From Scenedesmus sp. ARA3 (taxonomy: Eukaryota; Chlorophyta; Chlorophyceae; Sphaeropleales; Scenedesmaceae), in contig RWJK01001793.1 of the NCBI GenBank assembly GCA_004335835.1, forward strand, positions 1,216-65,215: a DNA stretch of 64,000 bases, written 5' to 3'. A model generated the notes under the pieces. The model ran no database searches, had not been told where the DNA came from, and saw nothing but the letters and a program-made list of their open reading frames with translations. The translations under genes and the position numbers were made by a program. This document shows positions 11,315 through 23,959 of this stretch, one piece after another; within the stretch, counting starts at the first letter, position 1, and each line of letters begins with the position of its first letter.

Positions 11315-14300
11315 GGCAGCAGCAACGGCATCAGCATAGGCAGCAGCAAAGGCAGCAGCAAAGGCAGCAGCAAGGCAGCAGCATACAACTGCAAGGAGGA
11401 GGAGGCAGCAACAAAGAAGTATGGCTGCGGTTGATGACTGCGGTTGATGTGTTACGACCAATGGATCGTTGTTCTCTGTAGGACTAGGTCAGCAATTGTT
11501 GATGTGTAGGTTGTGTAGTGGCGCTGTGAGCAGGTCATGATGTTGATGATGTGGTGTCTGCTGCGCCTTGCCAGTGGCATTCTAGATTTGCAGCCCACCA
11601 CGAGCCCACACTGTTGTTGCTGCAGATTAAGTAGACAAGGCAGCTGCAGCGAATTGCACGGACCGCTGCCAAGGTGACACGGCAGCGGTGATGTGTGTGG
11701 CAAGTTGACGCAGCATTTCGCATGCGTTTCCGTGCATCAGCCTGTTTGCTGATCTCTGTCAGCAGCAGCTGCCATTACAGCGGCTGCAGTAGGGGTAACA
11801 GTGACAAGTTCTGCAGCAGCAAGTATGTTACCTTCTGACATCTGACAACCCCACTGTCTGGCAAGTGCATGAACAACGCGATGCCACATACTGTTCTTTG
11901 TCTTCAACCAAGCTGCTCGAATCGTACCACATTGTCCTTGCCTCATCACTCAGAATCCTTCAGCTGTAACTGTTATGCTGACACAGCACGACACTGGCAC
12001 ACCAGCACATCACTGCCAACCGCCATATCGTCGTGAGGTCTGAGGTGTATCCGACAGCATAGTATCTCAGGCTAGCTCACTTTGCAGCGAGCATCCCACC
12101 CAAATTTTGAGGCACACCCTTCCTGATATCACAAGCTGCAGTATTAGCAATCCACACCAGTACTGTGAAGCACCCTGAGGATCGTGCTTAGCCAGCACTT
12201 TGTGTAGCGTTGCTGTTCCTGCCAAACAGAGTGAGACACAAGAGCTCCATCCTGATACACAGACGAGTGAACAAGCAATACAATGCCAACAGGCATCGAA
12301 AGTGAAACACCCACATACCATCAACCAAAAACTGCAGGAACAGCATAGTGATGGTGACAACCTGCACAGCGCATGCCGCATTTGGCAAATGACTGACTGC
12401 ATCATGTGTCACCAAATCTGTCACCACCGTTGCTTGCATGCAACCTGTATCCCTTTCACATTCAAGGCTCCAACAGAGCAGCACGCACAGAGCGCTTGCC
12501 CAGGTCGCAAGCCATACTACTGGTGTGCCGCGTACAGCGCCGCAGCCACACAGAGCCAGCCACACAGAACAAGTGCTGCCAGATAGTAAGCAAGACCACA
12601 CCTTCACCACAAAATACCAACCGCCCAAGCGGGCACAAGCTACGTCACCCAGGACGGTGACTGGATCAAAATCTGGATTCACACCAGGACATCTCTGGTG
12701 CACACCAGGCTTGAAGGCAGCACAAACCGCCACAGCGCAGCAGGCACCCCACAGGGGCCAAGAAAATGCATTGTGCAAGCAAACTGCTGCTGATGGGTCA
12801 GCAGTCGTAGAAAGCTTGGGCACTGATAACAGGGCGCCGTTGCAAATGCAGGATTGTCACACACCACAGCAAACTCAGCTGAAGGTCAAGCAATCCTTCA
12901 TTTTTGTTTTTGGTAGGGAGAAACCTCTCAAACCACAGACCTGCACAAATCTGCTGTGGGAGCTTCTTTTTAATGTTGCGCAGGTACAACTGTTCAAGGC
13001 AACACAGGGAGTACCAACAAGGCCACACATGCCCATGCTGATAACGCCGGAACAGGGCCAGTCCAACAGCCGGTACCGGCTCCCTGCGTGGGAGTATGCA
13101 CTGCCGCGTTGATGCTGACATGCACCTGCATTGGTAGAACAACAACCAACAGCATCGATTCATCTACGCATGTGCCACTGCTGCTGCACAAAACCGGTTC
13201 TGCTGCACACCAGCATGCCAGAAATAATATGCACACTGCCAAGTAGTACTCAGCGATGCAGCATGGGCAGCACAACCAGCAATAATTAAATTTATAATAA
13301 TTGGCCCCTTGTATGTGCGCAAGGCAGCCAGCCATGCAAGCTGGGATGTAGAGGCACAGCAGCAGCCGTGCAATTGTACACAATACGCTACCCACAGCTC
13401 AAACTGTGAGCAAGTCAATCATGCGCGGTCAGACCATAACATGCCTCATGATCTGTGCATAGCAAACAACATCTGCCATGTAATAGAATCCGAATACTGT
13501 CCACAGAACAACACAAGCCTAACACTTTTTTTGCTGCAGCATAGCTCTGCTGAGCAGCCGGCAGATACCAAAATGCACATCCACATAATAGTAAGTTCAT
13601 CTGCAGCACAGTACCGGTAGCGTGTCTCCACTGCCAACCAGCACCATACTGATTGTGTACACTGATGATAACAGGTAGGGCCCAATCTGCCAGAGCAAGT
13701 TCATATTCAGTTGACAGTGACTACTCCAGTGCCTCAAGAATCTGCAACAGCCACAGCAGCGCAAAGATACGGCCAAATAGAGTGTGTCGGCATCTGATCA
13801 GGGCACTCACCACCCAATCAATGTTTTTCTCCTGCACAATATATGTTGTCCGTCCTGTACTGCTTCGTACTTGCAAGGAAGCCTTAACAATTTGACAGAT
13901 CACGGCCGAGGCACTGTAGAATGCAGCAAACCTGCCCCTGATATCCAAGCTGCCACCATGGCTTCCGATCGAATGTGGCACGGCTGCTTCCAAACAGCAG
14001 TTTCCTTGCCAGTGACACGGTGGACTGTGTGTGGAGAACGCCCTTAGCACACCACTACAAGCACACCAAAGCGCGTCCTAATCTTACCAGATGACAAAGT
14101 ACTACAGTACATTCAAGCTGTGCTGGCAACAGGGGTAAAGCAGGCCAGCTCCCCCTCAAGAAAAGTGCACCTCATAAAAGTGCCAAGCCACATCAGCCTG
14201 CTGGTCAACCATGCATGTCATGGTCATGGTCATGCACAACCCAAGGTGAGATAATCGCAGGCCGACCACAGCAGCCAGCAAAACTCCACTCTACACCAGC

Positions 14301-14563
14301 AACCTACCCAAAGCAGCCCGTATGACCTATCGATGCTGCACATGCGCAGAGTGCACCCGCCGACTCCAATACCCTCCCAGACTGGTAACATCAAAGGCTG
14401 GTGTGCACAGCAGGCATATGCACATCGCCACAGAACGTCAAGCGCCCAAGCATGCTTCAAACAGGTGCACTCAGCAGCTCGGCACCTGACATATATCAAC
14501 CATCAGTAAAAACTCCTGGTCCTCTGCATACCCTCAGCGAACACCAGGCGGCGCCAGCGCCAT
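11315..14563. other. 3.2 kb gene-poor stretch
   Basis: No supported gene. The first 90 bases hold imperfect GGCAGCAGCAAA repeats after the GST stop. Open frames on both strands around 12.2-13.1 kb overlap each other, have no recognisable motif and are Cys- or Thr/Gln-biased, so they are treated as chance. The only notable item is the WW-exon-like 19-mer at 12507. Confidence 0.5.
12507..12525 (+). repeat. 19-bp exact match to WW exon end plus donor
   Basis: Identical to 7143-7161, which covers GKPYYW of the WW domain and the GT of its donor. In frame here it reads GRKPYYW. No other WW exon was found nearby, so it may be a relic of a duplicated WW gene. Confidence 0.6.
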
Positions 14564-15698
14564 TTACGCCTCTACAGCAACATGAGCCAGCTGCAGCAGC
14601 TCCTTCAGCTGCTCCTCACGCGCGGCCCACATCCCAAACTCAACAGCTGCTGCGATGAATTTGTGCAGCGCGACGTGCTGCTGCTGCTGGCCAGACCTGC
14701 GCAGCGCGACGTGCGCAGGCGCCACACCACTGACCAGCGTATCCATCCTCTTAATGAGCGCTTCTGCATGCTGCGCCTTGGCCTCCTGTAGAGCAGCAGC
14801 TGCTGCTGCTGCCGTCTGCTCTGCCCAGTCCGTGCAAGCTGCCTCCTGCTGCGCTGAAAACTCACCCGCAAATGCGGCTGGCGCGCTCTGCAGTACATTT
14901 GCTGCCTTTGACAGCAGCTGTGTGTGTGGCGCGAGAGCCACCAGGCCCTGCCTGCTGCCAGATAGTGGCATCATGCTCTGCAGCAGCTGCACGATGCAGC
15001 CATACAGCACCCGCCCTGCAGCCGCATCGTGCTGCCACCTTGCGCGCTGCAGTGCTTGCAGGACTGCTGCAGCAAACGGCGCCAGGTGGTGCACCTGCCC
15101 CGGGCTCTTCAGCAGCACTGCCCTGACCTCAACGCCGCAGATCTGTGCCAGAAACTGCCGCGCAAAGGAGCTGAACTCGCCCTTGCTGCTGCCAGCCAGT
15201 GCCATCAGGCAGTGCAGCAGCTCCGGCGTCAGCAGCTGCATGCTGCCTGGCAGCCACTGCAGGCTGCAGCCGGGCGGCAGCTCGCTTGCCAGCAGCTGCT
15301 CAGAGCCTGCTGCTGCTGCTGCAGGCTGGCCAGACACTGGCTCCCACAGCAGCCAAGCTAGGCAACGCTGGATGTCTGCCAGGGCTGGCAAGTTCATCCA
15401 GCTGTTGGGGGCAGCCTTGGATGACCAGGACCATTTGGAGCTCCACAGATCAGGGCGCCTCTCAGCAAGGCCCTGCGCTGCTGCCAGCAGCTGTGACGCA
15501 TGCTTGTGCAGCTCCTGCCGTACAGCCTGCTGCTCTGCGCTGTCCTGTTGCCCCCTGGAAATCATAAGCAATGTCCCTGCGCAAGCAAGCTGCCCTTCCT
15601 CATTGCCACGCTGTAGCGTACGCTACGCGTAGCGCGCGCGTGAGCAGCACGGGTGCCACCAGATCAGCCAACAGCTGCGGCTTGGCGAGCAGCAACTC
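14564..15698 (-). CDS. unrecognised helical protein, 5' incomplete
   Basis: Two exons join in phase: 15610-15698 and 14564-15554 (stop at 14564). The last exon encodes 330 residues with almost no low complexity, rich in Ala, Leu and Gln with regular hydrophobic spacing, for example LLAAAQGLAERRPDLWSSKW, SWMNLPALADIQRCLAWLL and FSSFARQFLAQICGVEVRAV. This suggests an all-helical repeat protein; algal organelle RNA-binding repeat families look similar, but no defining motif was identified. The upstream exon reads ELLLAKPQLLADLVAPVLLT. More 5' exons must exist above 15698 because no start codon was found. Confidence 0.65.
15613..15626. repeat. 14-bp palindrome at a splice donor
   Basis: GTAGCGTACGCTAC is its own reverse complement and overlaps a second palindrome, GCTACGCGTAGC. 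It is coding on the minus strand (VAYAT) just before the donor at 15609. Confidence 0.6.
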
Positions 15699-17047
15699 CT
15701 ACACGCTGCTGTGGCCACGATCTGCTGTATTGCCAGCACCCCAGTAAAGTGCGGATCTTGGCCGCGTGCTGGAGTAGACGACAGTCAAACGTCTTCCGAC
15801 GTTTTGGTCGTTGGGTGGCAGCTCTGTCACCTTGCACAGCAAGTCCTCCTGATATCCTCTGCAACATCATAAAATTAACGAATGTTTATAGATCTGCTGT
15901 GCAGGATTGGGGGCTTGGGCTCGACAGCGCTCTAGCTCTCAAAGCAGCTCACCCATAGGACCTTGACGCGTTCGCCATCAGAGCTGATCTCCTATAGCTT
16001 GGATGCTGACGAAGCAAAGATCAAGCCTGAGAGCTCAAGCAACAGCGTCTCCTGAGAGACGATCAGCCTGTAACCACAGGTCCGACTGTGCCAGCAGAGC
16101 GCGTCAACAGCACTGAACGTTTGGTCACGGGACTTGAAGTCGATCGCGACAAAAAAGCAATGAAGCACATCAGCACAGCAGCTTGCAGCTTGAAAGTACG
16201 CGCAGTCTTTTGCCTTCCGTTACTATATTCCGTTACATTTTCTTTCAGACAGTCCACTTTGCAAGGATACCCATCGCGTCTGTAATTTCCTGGTAGCTCC
16301 AGAGCGAACATTACCCATATTTTCTGCGGTGAAAGTATCTGTGTGCACGCATAGAGGTCCCCTCCCCTGATATCCTGCGCAGTGCAGCATGCTAGACCAG
16401 CCTGCCAGCCTAAATTCAAACATAAATGCTTGCATTGCAGTAGCACTACTTTGATGCATCATGCATTTTACAGCACTGTGGTGTACCAAAATATGTTGCT
16501 CATCAAAATCATATGTATCAGACCATATGTCAATAAATTACGCTTTTGAAAGGCCGTGTGCGGCGCAAACGACAGTGTCATCAACAACGTTGTTAACAAT
16601 TGGTGGTGCTGTGCGCACGGCTGCGCAAAACCCACGCCACACCAAGTTGCTGGCGTTGTGAGTGCTGTCAGTCAATGGCCTCATGAGGCCATAACTTGAT
16701 TGTTGATCAACAACTCAATCAGAGCATGTGTGCTGTTGCTGTATGAACTCCAGCAGCTAGCTGATCTGGCTGCATGACTTATACAAGGCAACTGCTTGCC
16801 ACATCCCAGAGCTGCTGACGCAACGTTGTGTCCAACCTTTGCACTAACACAGCCCAATGGTACTGCCATTTGAAGCCCCACGGGCCCATGCATAAGCTGC
16901 TTCAGGGTGCCTGGCTCCCGCAAGGCAGCACCTGCAAGGCTGTAGTCCCCTCCACCAAGGCCTGACACCAGGCACGCAGTGCTTACAGTCTGAAATACAT
17001 GCTATCACACTCTCGTTGTACATGCCGCATCCTGCCAGGAGTAGCGC
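15699..17047. other. 1.3 kb without a supported gene
   Basis: Should hold the missing 5' exons of the minus-strand helical protein and the 3' flank of the TFxP gene. No exon could be defended. Confidence 0.4.
16983..16987 (-). terminator. candidate poly(A) signal TGTAA for TFxP gene
   Basis: TGTAA on the minus strand about 60 nt after the TFxP-protein stop codon at 17048, a typical spacing for a chlorophyte 3' untranslated region of modest length. Confidence 0.45.
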
Positions 17048-18872
17048 TCAGTCCAGCTTGCTGTGCTCGTATGGGTAGCCGCCAGCAGCTGGCATGCTGC
17101 CCGGCCCGCTGCCCACTGCGCCCGCCATGCGCGCTTCAATGAAGCGTGCCGTGTAGCCCAGCCCAGCAGTCGCTGACAGGTAGGCCGGCACTGGCGTGGT
17201 GGCGGGCTTGAAGGTGCACTCCGCCAGCTCAGCCTCCTGCAGTGAGCAGCAGCAGCAGCAGTTGGAACTTCATGGTGCCAAAGATGCTGGGAGAATGGTT
17301 CGACTAACTTTTACAATGCAAGTCCCTGCCTTTCCCACGCTCCGCCACCACTGACGTTCAAAGTACGCAGCATGCAGCAGTCCCGTCAGCAGCCACACCC
17401 ACCTCGCGCTGCTGCTGCGCCCGCCGCCTCACAGCCTCCATGTCACGCCGCTTCTGCTCAAGCGAGGCCAGGTAGGCCTCCAAGCCGCCGGGGCTCAGCC
17501 GGATCTTGGGCTTGACTGACTCGTAATCGCCAGCACTGCCGGGGCGGGCGCGTGTGGGTGACATGTCGGGCGCAAAGGTGACGCCCGCCAGCTCGCGAGC
17601 CTCACGCATGATGCGCAGCTGCTCCTGCGGGCAGCAACAGCGATAGTAGGACACACAACAGCACGAGTTTGAGGCATTCACCTTCGGAACATTGGCTTAG
17701 CCGCAGTGTACACGCTGTTGCATTCTTGGCGTGTTGTTGGCAACACAGTGTGATAATGTTGGAAGATGAGAGGAATGAGGAGGGTAAGAGCAGAGAAGCA
17801 CCAGCACTCACCAGCTTGGCCTCCCTGCGCAGCCTGTCGCCCTCGCTCATGTCTTCCACCGAGCGCGGCTTCATGGCAGCGGCCTTGCGCGTGATGGCGG
17901 GCTTAAAGGTGAAGTCTGGGCCCCTGGCTGCTGACGTGGCGCTGCTGCTGCCGGTGCTGCGGCCCACACTGCTGCTGTAATCCATTGCGCCATAGCTGCC
18001 TCGTGAGCCACGTGGCTGGCTGCGCAGCTGACCGTTGCCAAAGTAGCCGAAGCTGCCGCTGCTGCAGGGGCTGCCACTAGCGCAGCTGCTGGCTGCACCT
18101 GGACTGTTCGTAGTGCACGGGCTGTGCTGCTGCTGCTGCCGATTCACCTGGTGCTGCACCCTGCTCAGGAATGCAGACCCAGCACTTGCAGGGCTCCCTG
18201 CTGCTGCTGGTGGTGCTGCTGAAGTGACTTCCTCCCCTGCATCATCATCTGCTGCTGCAGCTGAAGTGCTGTTGGGCTGGTAGTGCAGGCAGGCTGGGTG
18301 CACGTGTGCCGTCACGTGGTACTGCTGGTGCAGGTGCTGCAGCGCGTTTGTGGCGGCTGCAGCGGCGCTGTCCAGGCTGCAGCTGCGCACCTGCTCTGCC
18401 ATGCGCTCCTTTTCCTTCAGGATGCGCTTGGAGCCACGCGACAGCTGCAGGCAAGCACACACCAACACGCCAACACACTATAAGGAAGGGAGCATTAGGA
18501 AAGGAGGCACCCGCAGGCAAGTAAGACAGGCCATTTGCAGCAAGCCTCTGGCTACGAGAATCCCCCTACTTACACCACCTGCCTCCTTGTGTACAATTGT
18601 GCAGAACAAAGTGCGCTATCCAGGGGCAGTGTGGCAGTAGCTCAGCATCATCAGCAGATAGTATGAAACTGTCCAGGGGCAGTGTGGCAGTAGCTCAGCA
18701 TCATCAGCAGATAGTATGAAACTTTACTAGATAGCCAATCAACTACTGCTGTGCGTGAACCTGCTCACCTCTGGCTGCTTCTTCCTTGCCAGCTCTGCTG
18801 CAATCTGTGCCCGTTTTGCCTCCTTGATCAGCAGGAACAAGCCCTGGCGCTCAATGAACTCATCCCAATCCC

Positions 18873-18906
<34 letters not shown>

Positions 18907-21900
18907 TCCCGCGCTGTCCTGTGCACCATCAGCCGCAGCTGCAATCTCAGCTGCCGCAGCACCTGCCGCGCTGCGCACCCGCTCGCGCTGCTGCTGCCGC
19001 TGCTGCCTGTCTTGCAGCAGCGCAATAAAGTCAGGCGACTCATGCTGCAGGTGCTGCTGGTGGCCCTCCAGCTGCTGCAGCATGGCCTGCTGGAACTCCG
19101 CGTCACAGCCTGACGAGCTGCTGCTGCTGCCACGGCGTGCTGCTGCTTGCGTGTGCTGAGGCGAGACGGACCTGCTCTTGCCGCTGCTGGGGAACTTGGA
19201 GCGCCCGTAGTTGGTTTGGGGACGGAATGTGCACTCATCCAGACCTACGCAGACAGCATCAACCACACAGGGTAGACAGCGTCACTATCCACACATCTGC
19301 ACAGAAGCTGAACAACGGAAGCGGGTAGTGCTGCTGCAGCTGCTTGGTTAACTTTGCACGTTGGCTTCAAAGGTGCTAGAGCAAGTGAGGCTACCACACA
19401 TAGCTGTCACAAGGGCGACAAAGTGCTGCCTGCAGGGGGGCCTCACCTGTCTGCAGGTGGTGGGTGTGGCGAGGGCTGGCCCCGCCATCTTGCATGTAGT
19501 TGTACACGCGGGACGCAACGTCCCTGTATGCTCCATTCCTGCAGGACGGCAGGTAACAAGCCAAACCTCCGTCATCAGCTGCAGACTTCGCCGTACGACC
19601 AGCGCCCTGTGTACTGGGCTTGACTGAGGCAGCTAGAACCCCTTGCTGTGCTGGGTGCATCACCGCACATCTTGGCAGTATACAGGACATGTTGAGCATT
19701 GCTCTGTTTACATTACATTACATTACATGCTCCACTCAACGAGGAGTGGGAACCCCAGTCAGGAGCCAACGNNNGGCTCATAGGGGGAGGAAACATCGAA
19801 GAACAACTCATCATCGTCCAAACCGTCAGACGAAATCGCGGAAAAAACTCATCTTAGCTCAAGCCCGAGGGACATCAAGCTAGAAGCAAGGCATGCTGCT
19901 CTGCCCGCTCACCTGGGCGCAGACCACGAGCGCGCCTTGCGCTCAGTCGCCTGTGTCACCTCCTGCAGCTGCGCCTGCCGCTCACGCTTCACAAACGCGT
20001 CCTCATACAGCCGCCGCGCAGCAGCAGGCACCTTCGGAGGAGAGCTGTGCCGCTGCGGGCTGCTGCTATTGCTCTTGCCGCCACCGGTAGCTCCCTTGCT
20101 GCTGCTGCCAGCTGCTGCATTGGCCTTGCTAGGGCTGCTGAAGGTGAACCCATCATCATCTCCACTGTCATCAACATCAACACGCTGCTGCTGCTGTTTG
20201 ATCTGCTGCTTCTGTTCAGCCTTTTTTGAGGTGGCAGTGGCTGTCTGCATGGGTGCTGTTGCTGTTGCTGACCGCCTGCTGTTGCGCAGCATATGGTCCA
20301 TCAGCTGCCTGCCAGCCTCCTCACCAAGCACCGCTGCTGCAGCAGCAGCCGCACGCAGCGCCGCACTGTGCTGCTCCTGCTGCTGCTCCCGCTGCTGCTG
20401 CTGCTTGTCAGGCCAGCGCTTCAGCCCCATCCTGCCAGTGGATGCTGGCCGCTGCTTCTGCTTGTGCTGCTGCTGGTCTGCTGCTGCGGGGGCCAGCGGT
20501 GTGACTGGCCGGATGGGGCGCTGCGGGTAGCGCATGTTGTTGTGCTGCAGGCACGCACACCAGCACGTTGCAGAACCTTCAGGCCATGCACAAGACGGCT
20601 TGCGGAAGTGCCGAGTGCTAGCCGACGCATCAGTTACAAGCATGCCAGGCAAGCAATGCAGGCATTAAATCGTCCACGCTACTAGCGGGTCAAGCAAAGC
20701 TGTCCGCATGGCAAAACCCCAAACTCATAACCCCTCACCTGCACCAGCTGCTGCGACTTCTTGTTGATCTCAGGTTGGAAGGTGCACTCCTGCAGCTCGC
20801 CCGCCACCTCAGCATACCGCTGCCGCGCATACACCACCTCGCAGCGCTGCCGCCAATCCACATTCCTCTGATACAGCCGCTGCAGCTTCGCATCCAGCTC
20901 AGGTGTATGCTTCGCCCTGTAGCTGTTCACGTCCTGCGGGTCCAGCTTCCCACTGCCAGCGCCGCCGCCACTGCTGCCAGCACCCGGCCCTGCCTTGCGC
21001 TGCTGCTGCCGCAGGCCCATCAAGCCATCATACCCAGCCCACTCCTGCGGCCCGCCAGAGCCATCAAAGCCCTCCAGAATTGCACCATACCCCGCCAGCC
21101 CTTCTCCAGCACTTTTCCCGCCCGCACTGCCTGCTGCCGCACCCTCCCGCTCAGGGCTGCGCAGCCCCTGCCGCCATGCACGCTCAACCTCAGCAGGAAT
21201 CATGCGCGGCTCTCTGTCGCCATCCTGCTGCTGCCCTGTTGTATGTGGCGACAAGCTGCGTCGTGTGCTGGCCCTGCCTGCGTAGCTGCCGCTGCCACGG
21301 CCCCGTGCACTCAACGGGCTCACCCTGCTCAGCTGCTGCAAGTTGCCCAGGTAAGGCGCTGCACCCGCACCTGGCGGCACAGCCCCTCCGCCACTGCTGG
21401 GCGAGGCGGCGCCTGCGTTGTAGCCCATCCCTTCCATTGCTGCCTTGAAGCTGCTGCCACCGCTGCTGTGCTTGTACAGCAGCCCGCCCTCCGCCTGCCA
21501 GGCGCGCATGCTGTCACGTGCAGCCTGCTGCACTGCGCCACCGGCAGATGCTGGCTGGCCTGCTGCTGCTGCTGCGGGTGGGGCGGCTGGCGCCTGGCTC
21601 CTGCCTGCATGTGCTGCAGCCCTGGCGTGCATCACCCGTGCCTGCTCCAACAAGCGGGCAGCCATCTCGCTTGCAGTCTCTTTTGCCCTGCCACCGTTGC
21701 TGCCACCAGCACCACCACTGTCCCGCTGCTCCCTGCTTGTATGCACAGCACTGCCGAAGCTACTGCCACCACCAGCAGCAGCAGCAGCAGCAGGGCCAGC
21801 CCTGCCGTTGTCCACCACGCTTGGCGGCAGGCCAAGAAGCTTCTCAGCAGACGCCAGGAACGCTTCAGGAGTCGGCATGCCTGCTGCTGCTGGGTCTGCT

Positions 21901-23240
21901 GCCACAAGACTCTGCTGCCGCCTAGCTGTTCCTGGCTGCTGTTGCTGCTTCTGCTGTTCCTGCAAGCCAGCGTCGCTGCTGCTGCCACCCTGCTTGCCTG
22001 GCTGCATGTTCAGTGCGGTGCTCAGAATGTTGACAATGTCATCCACTGAGGTGTTGGGGTCACCCAGCAGAGCCTCGTCAAGGGCTGCAGACAGCATGTC
22101 TGCCACGCCACTGCTTCCACCAGCAGCAGGTGCAATTCCTGCAAGCCCTTGCATGCTGTCCTGCAGCATGCTGCTGCCGTCTGGCTCTGCATATGGATCT
22201 GCTGGTGCTGCCACGCCACCTGCTGAAAAACGCCTAGGGGGCTGGACGATAGCAGCACTCGCTTGCGCTGGGCGCTGCTGCTGCTGCTGCTGCTGCTGCT
22301 GTCCCCCCAGCACACCCAGCTGCTTGAGCTCCCGCTCTAGCTCCTAATGGCAAGGAAAGTTTGCAGGAACAGGTGATACAGGGCAGATGACACAGCTCTT
22401 GTTGGTGACATGCAGATATTGCATGAGCTGGATTGAATGTGGTCGGGCAGCTGCTGCAAAAGCTGCGCATGTGATGCCGACATGCAGCCTATTTGCACAC
22501 CAGCGCCTACCTCTTCAGCAGCAGAATACTCCCAGCGGTGGACAGCAGTGTTGGCTCTTCCAGACCTGACAACTGCTTCTGTGCTGTACTCCAGCTGCTG
22601 ACTTGCGCGCACTGCAGCTGCAGAACCGCCAGCAGAACCCCTGCTGTTGCATGCAGCTGCAGCGCGCTCAGCCCTGAACTGCAGTACTGCATCTGCAGCA
22701 GGCTCCTGCTGCATCGTTTGCTTCACGCTGCCAGTTGTTTCAGTGGTTCCTGCAAGTTGTATACGAGACATGTCAGTGGCAAAGCAACGCAGCAGTAAAC
22801 CAAGGTGGGCATGCAGTGGCACTGCTCTCCTTCTTCCAGCTAAACTTCATACGCCTGCAACTTGCATGGCCACAGCTACTCGCTCAACGGCTGAAACACG
22901 ATATATAAAGCTGTTTGCATCAGTTTGGTGATGCTCTATGTTCTCTGACTGGTGCACTGTCAAGTTGCTGATACATCTGCTGCTGTGGTTGTCATTCTGG
23001 CTCCCCACCTGGTCCAGCTGACTGTAGGTCTTCACTGGGATGGACAGCCTGCGTTCATAATGGAAAAATGTGAGCAAGTTTTGCAACCCAAGAAACCAGC
23101 AGCAACCGCGTGAGACGCAAGACAGACAGGAGACATGCACGCCTGGCTGTGCACGCTGGTTCTGCAGCTGTAGCACACACGGCACCTACCTGCATGACCA
23201 GGCTGCCAGTTTGAGCCAGAACTCGCTTACGTGAAAGCAT
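17048..23240 (-). CDS. large low-complexity protein with TFxP motifs
   Basis: Ten exons in consistent phase give 1392 residues: 23190-23240, 23009-23048, 22511-22749, 20739-22343, 19913-20544, 19447-19538, 18769-19244, 17812-18444, 17403-17624, 17048-17236. Five copies of a short motif stand out: LQECTFQPEIN, LDECTFRPQTN, PDFTFKPAIT, LAGVTFAPDM and LAECTFKPAT, mostly placed near exon ends. Charged helical segments such as RLYEDAFVKRERQAQLQEV and SRGSKRILKEKERMAEQV precede some of them. Everything else is Ser/Gly/Ala/Gln-rich and probably disordered. Similar ECTFxP motifs are familiar from long uncharacterised proteins of ciliates, oomycetes and algae, so a cytoskeletal or ciliary role is possible, but this is inference. 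ATG 23240 is the first in-frame Met of the first supported exon; a more upstream exon is not excluded. Confidence 0.8.
18619..18723 (-). repeat. 53-bp tandem duplication in a TFxP-gene intron
   Basis: Two adjacent copies, 18619-18671 and 18672-18723, with no mismatch over the 52 bases compared. The second copy stops about 45 bp from the donor of the exon ending at 18769, inside the intron. The near-perfect identity points to a recent event or an assembly artefact. Confidence 0.95.
19772..19774. other. 3-base assembly gap (NNN)
   Basis: Three Ns in a TFxP-gene intron, close to a short TTACA microsatellite at about 19713-19731. It does not touch an exon. Confidence 0.95.
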
Positions 23241-23959
23241 CTGTTGCAATATCTGCTGGTTCACGAAAGAAAAGCAGCAGACTCAGCACTGTAGCTCAGG
23301 CAGTATCCTTGCTGCTGTATTTGACCAAGCAGCAGTCGGTGACGCACGCACCGCTGTTGCATCTCCTCCTAACTGCATTGAAGCTTTGGAGTCTGTTGCG
23401 GTCCCCATAATATGCCGCTGCAGCCAAAGCTGTGCAGTGGGGGTAACGAAAGCGGGCTTCGCCAAGCCGCTCGCTGGCTATCACACAGTCATTTATTATC
23501 GTTTTTATGGGCCTCAGGAATGAATTCGACGGCGTTAAAGCGACTATACGCAAGGCGGGTCAATCAAGGCTGTACGGCAAAACGAACCACTCACGCGCCA
23601 TCGTTGATTTGGCCGCAACTTCTGCTGTGCATGTTTCCAAAATTTGTGCCGAGAACACGTACCAAACACGCTTATGTCACGTGCTTCGGTGTGCCAGGTC
23701 TCAGCAGAGCAGGTGTCAGTAATGCGCCACGTCGTCTGCAACACATTCTAGACCGCAACCAACGCAAAATACCCAGCCAAACAGCACATACACGCCATTA
23801 CACCTGTAGTTCACGCGTTGAAGAAGCAATGCGCGCAGAACGAGGGCCTGTTCGGCGCTGTCAGTGGCAGCAAACGTCATCCTGAATGCCACCAGCTGCA
23901 CTTCTGACCACTGCAGCAGTTCTCATCACAGATGCAAGCAGCACCACCCATCGCACTAC
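23241..23959. other. intergenic, no gene seen
   Basis: Lies between the start of the TFxP gene and the 3' end of the methyltransferase gene, both on the minus strand. TGTAA on the minus strand at 23798-23802 is a candidate poly(A) signal of the methyltransferase. No coding exon was recognised. Confidence 0.45.

Noticed and set aside
12188..13112. Two overlapping frames above 200 residues on opposite strands
   Set aside because: No motif, no splice partners, biased composition; they overlap each other and cannot both be real.
20775..22049. Plus-strand frame of 424 residues in the TFxP gene
   Set aside because: It is antisense to the 1605-nt exon on the minus strand, whose phases fit nine other exons.
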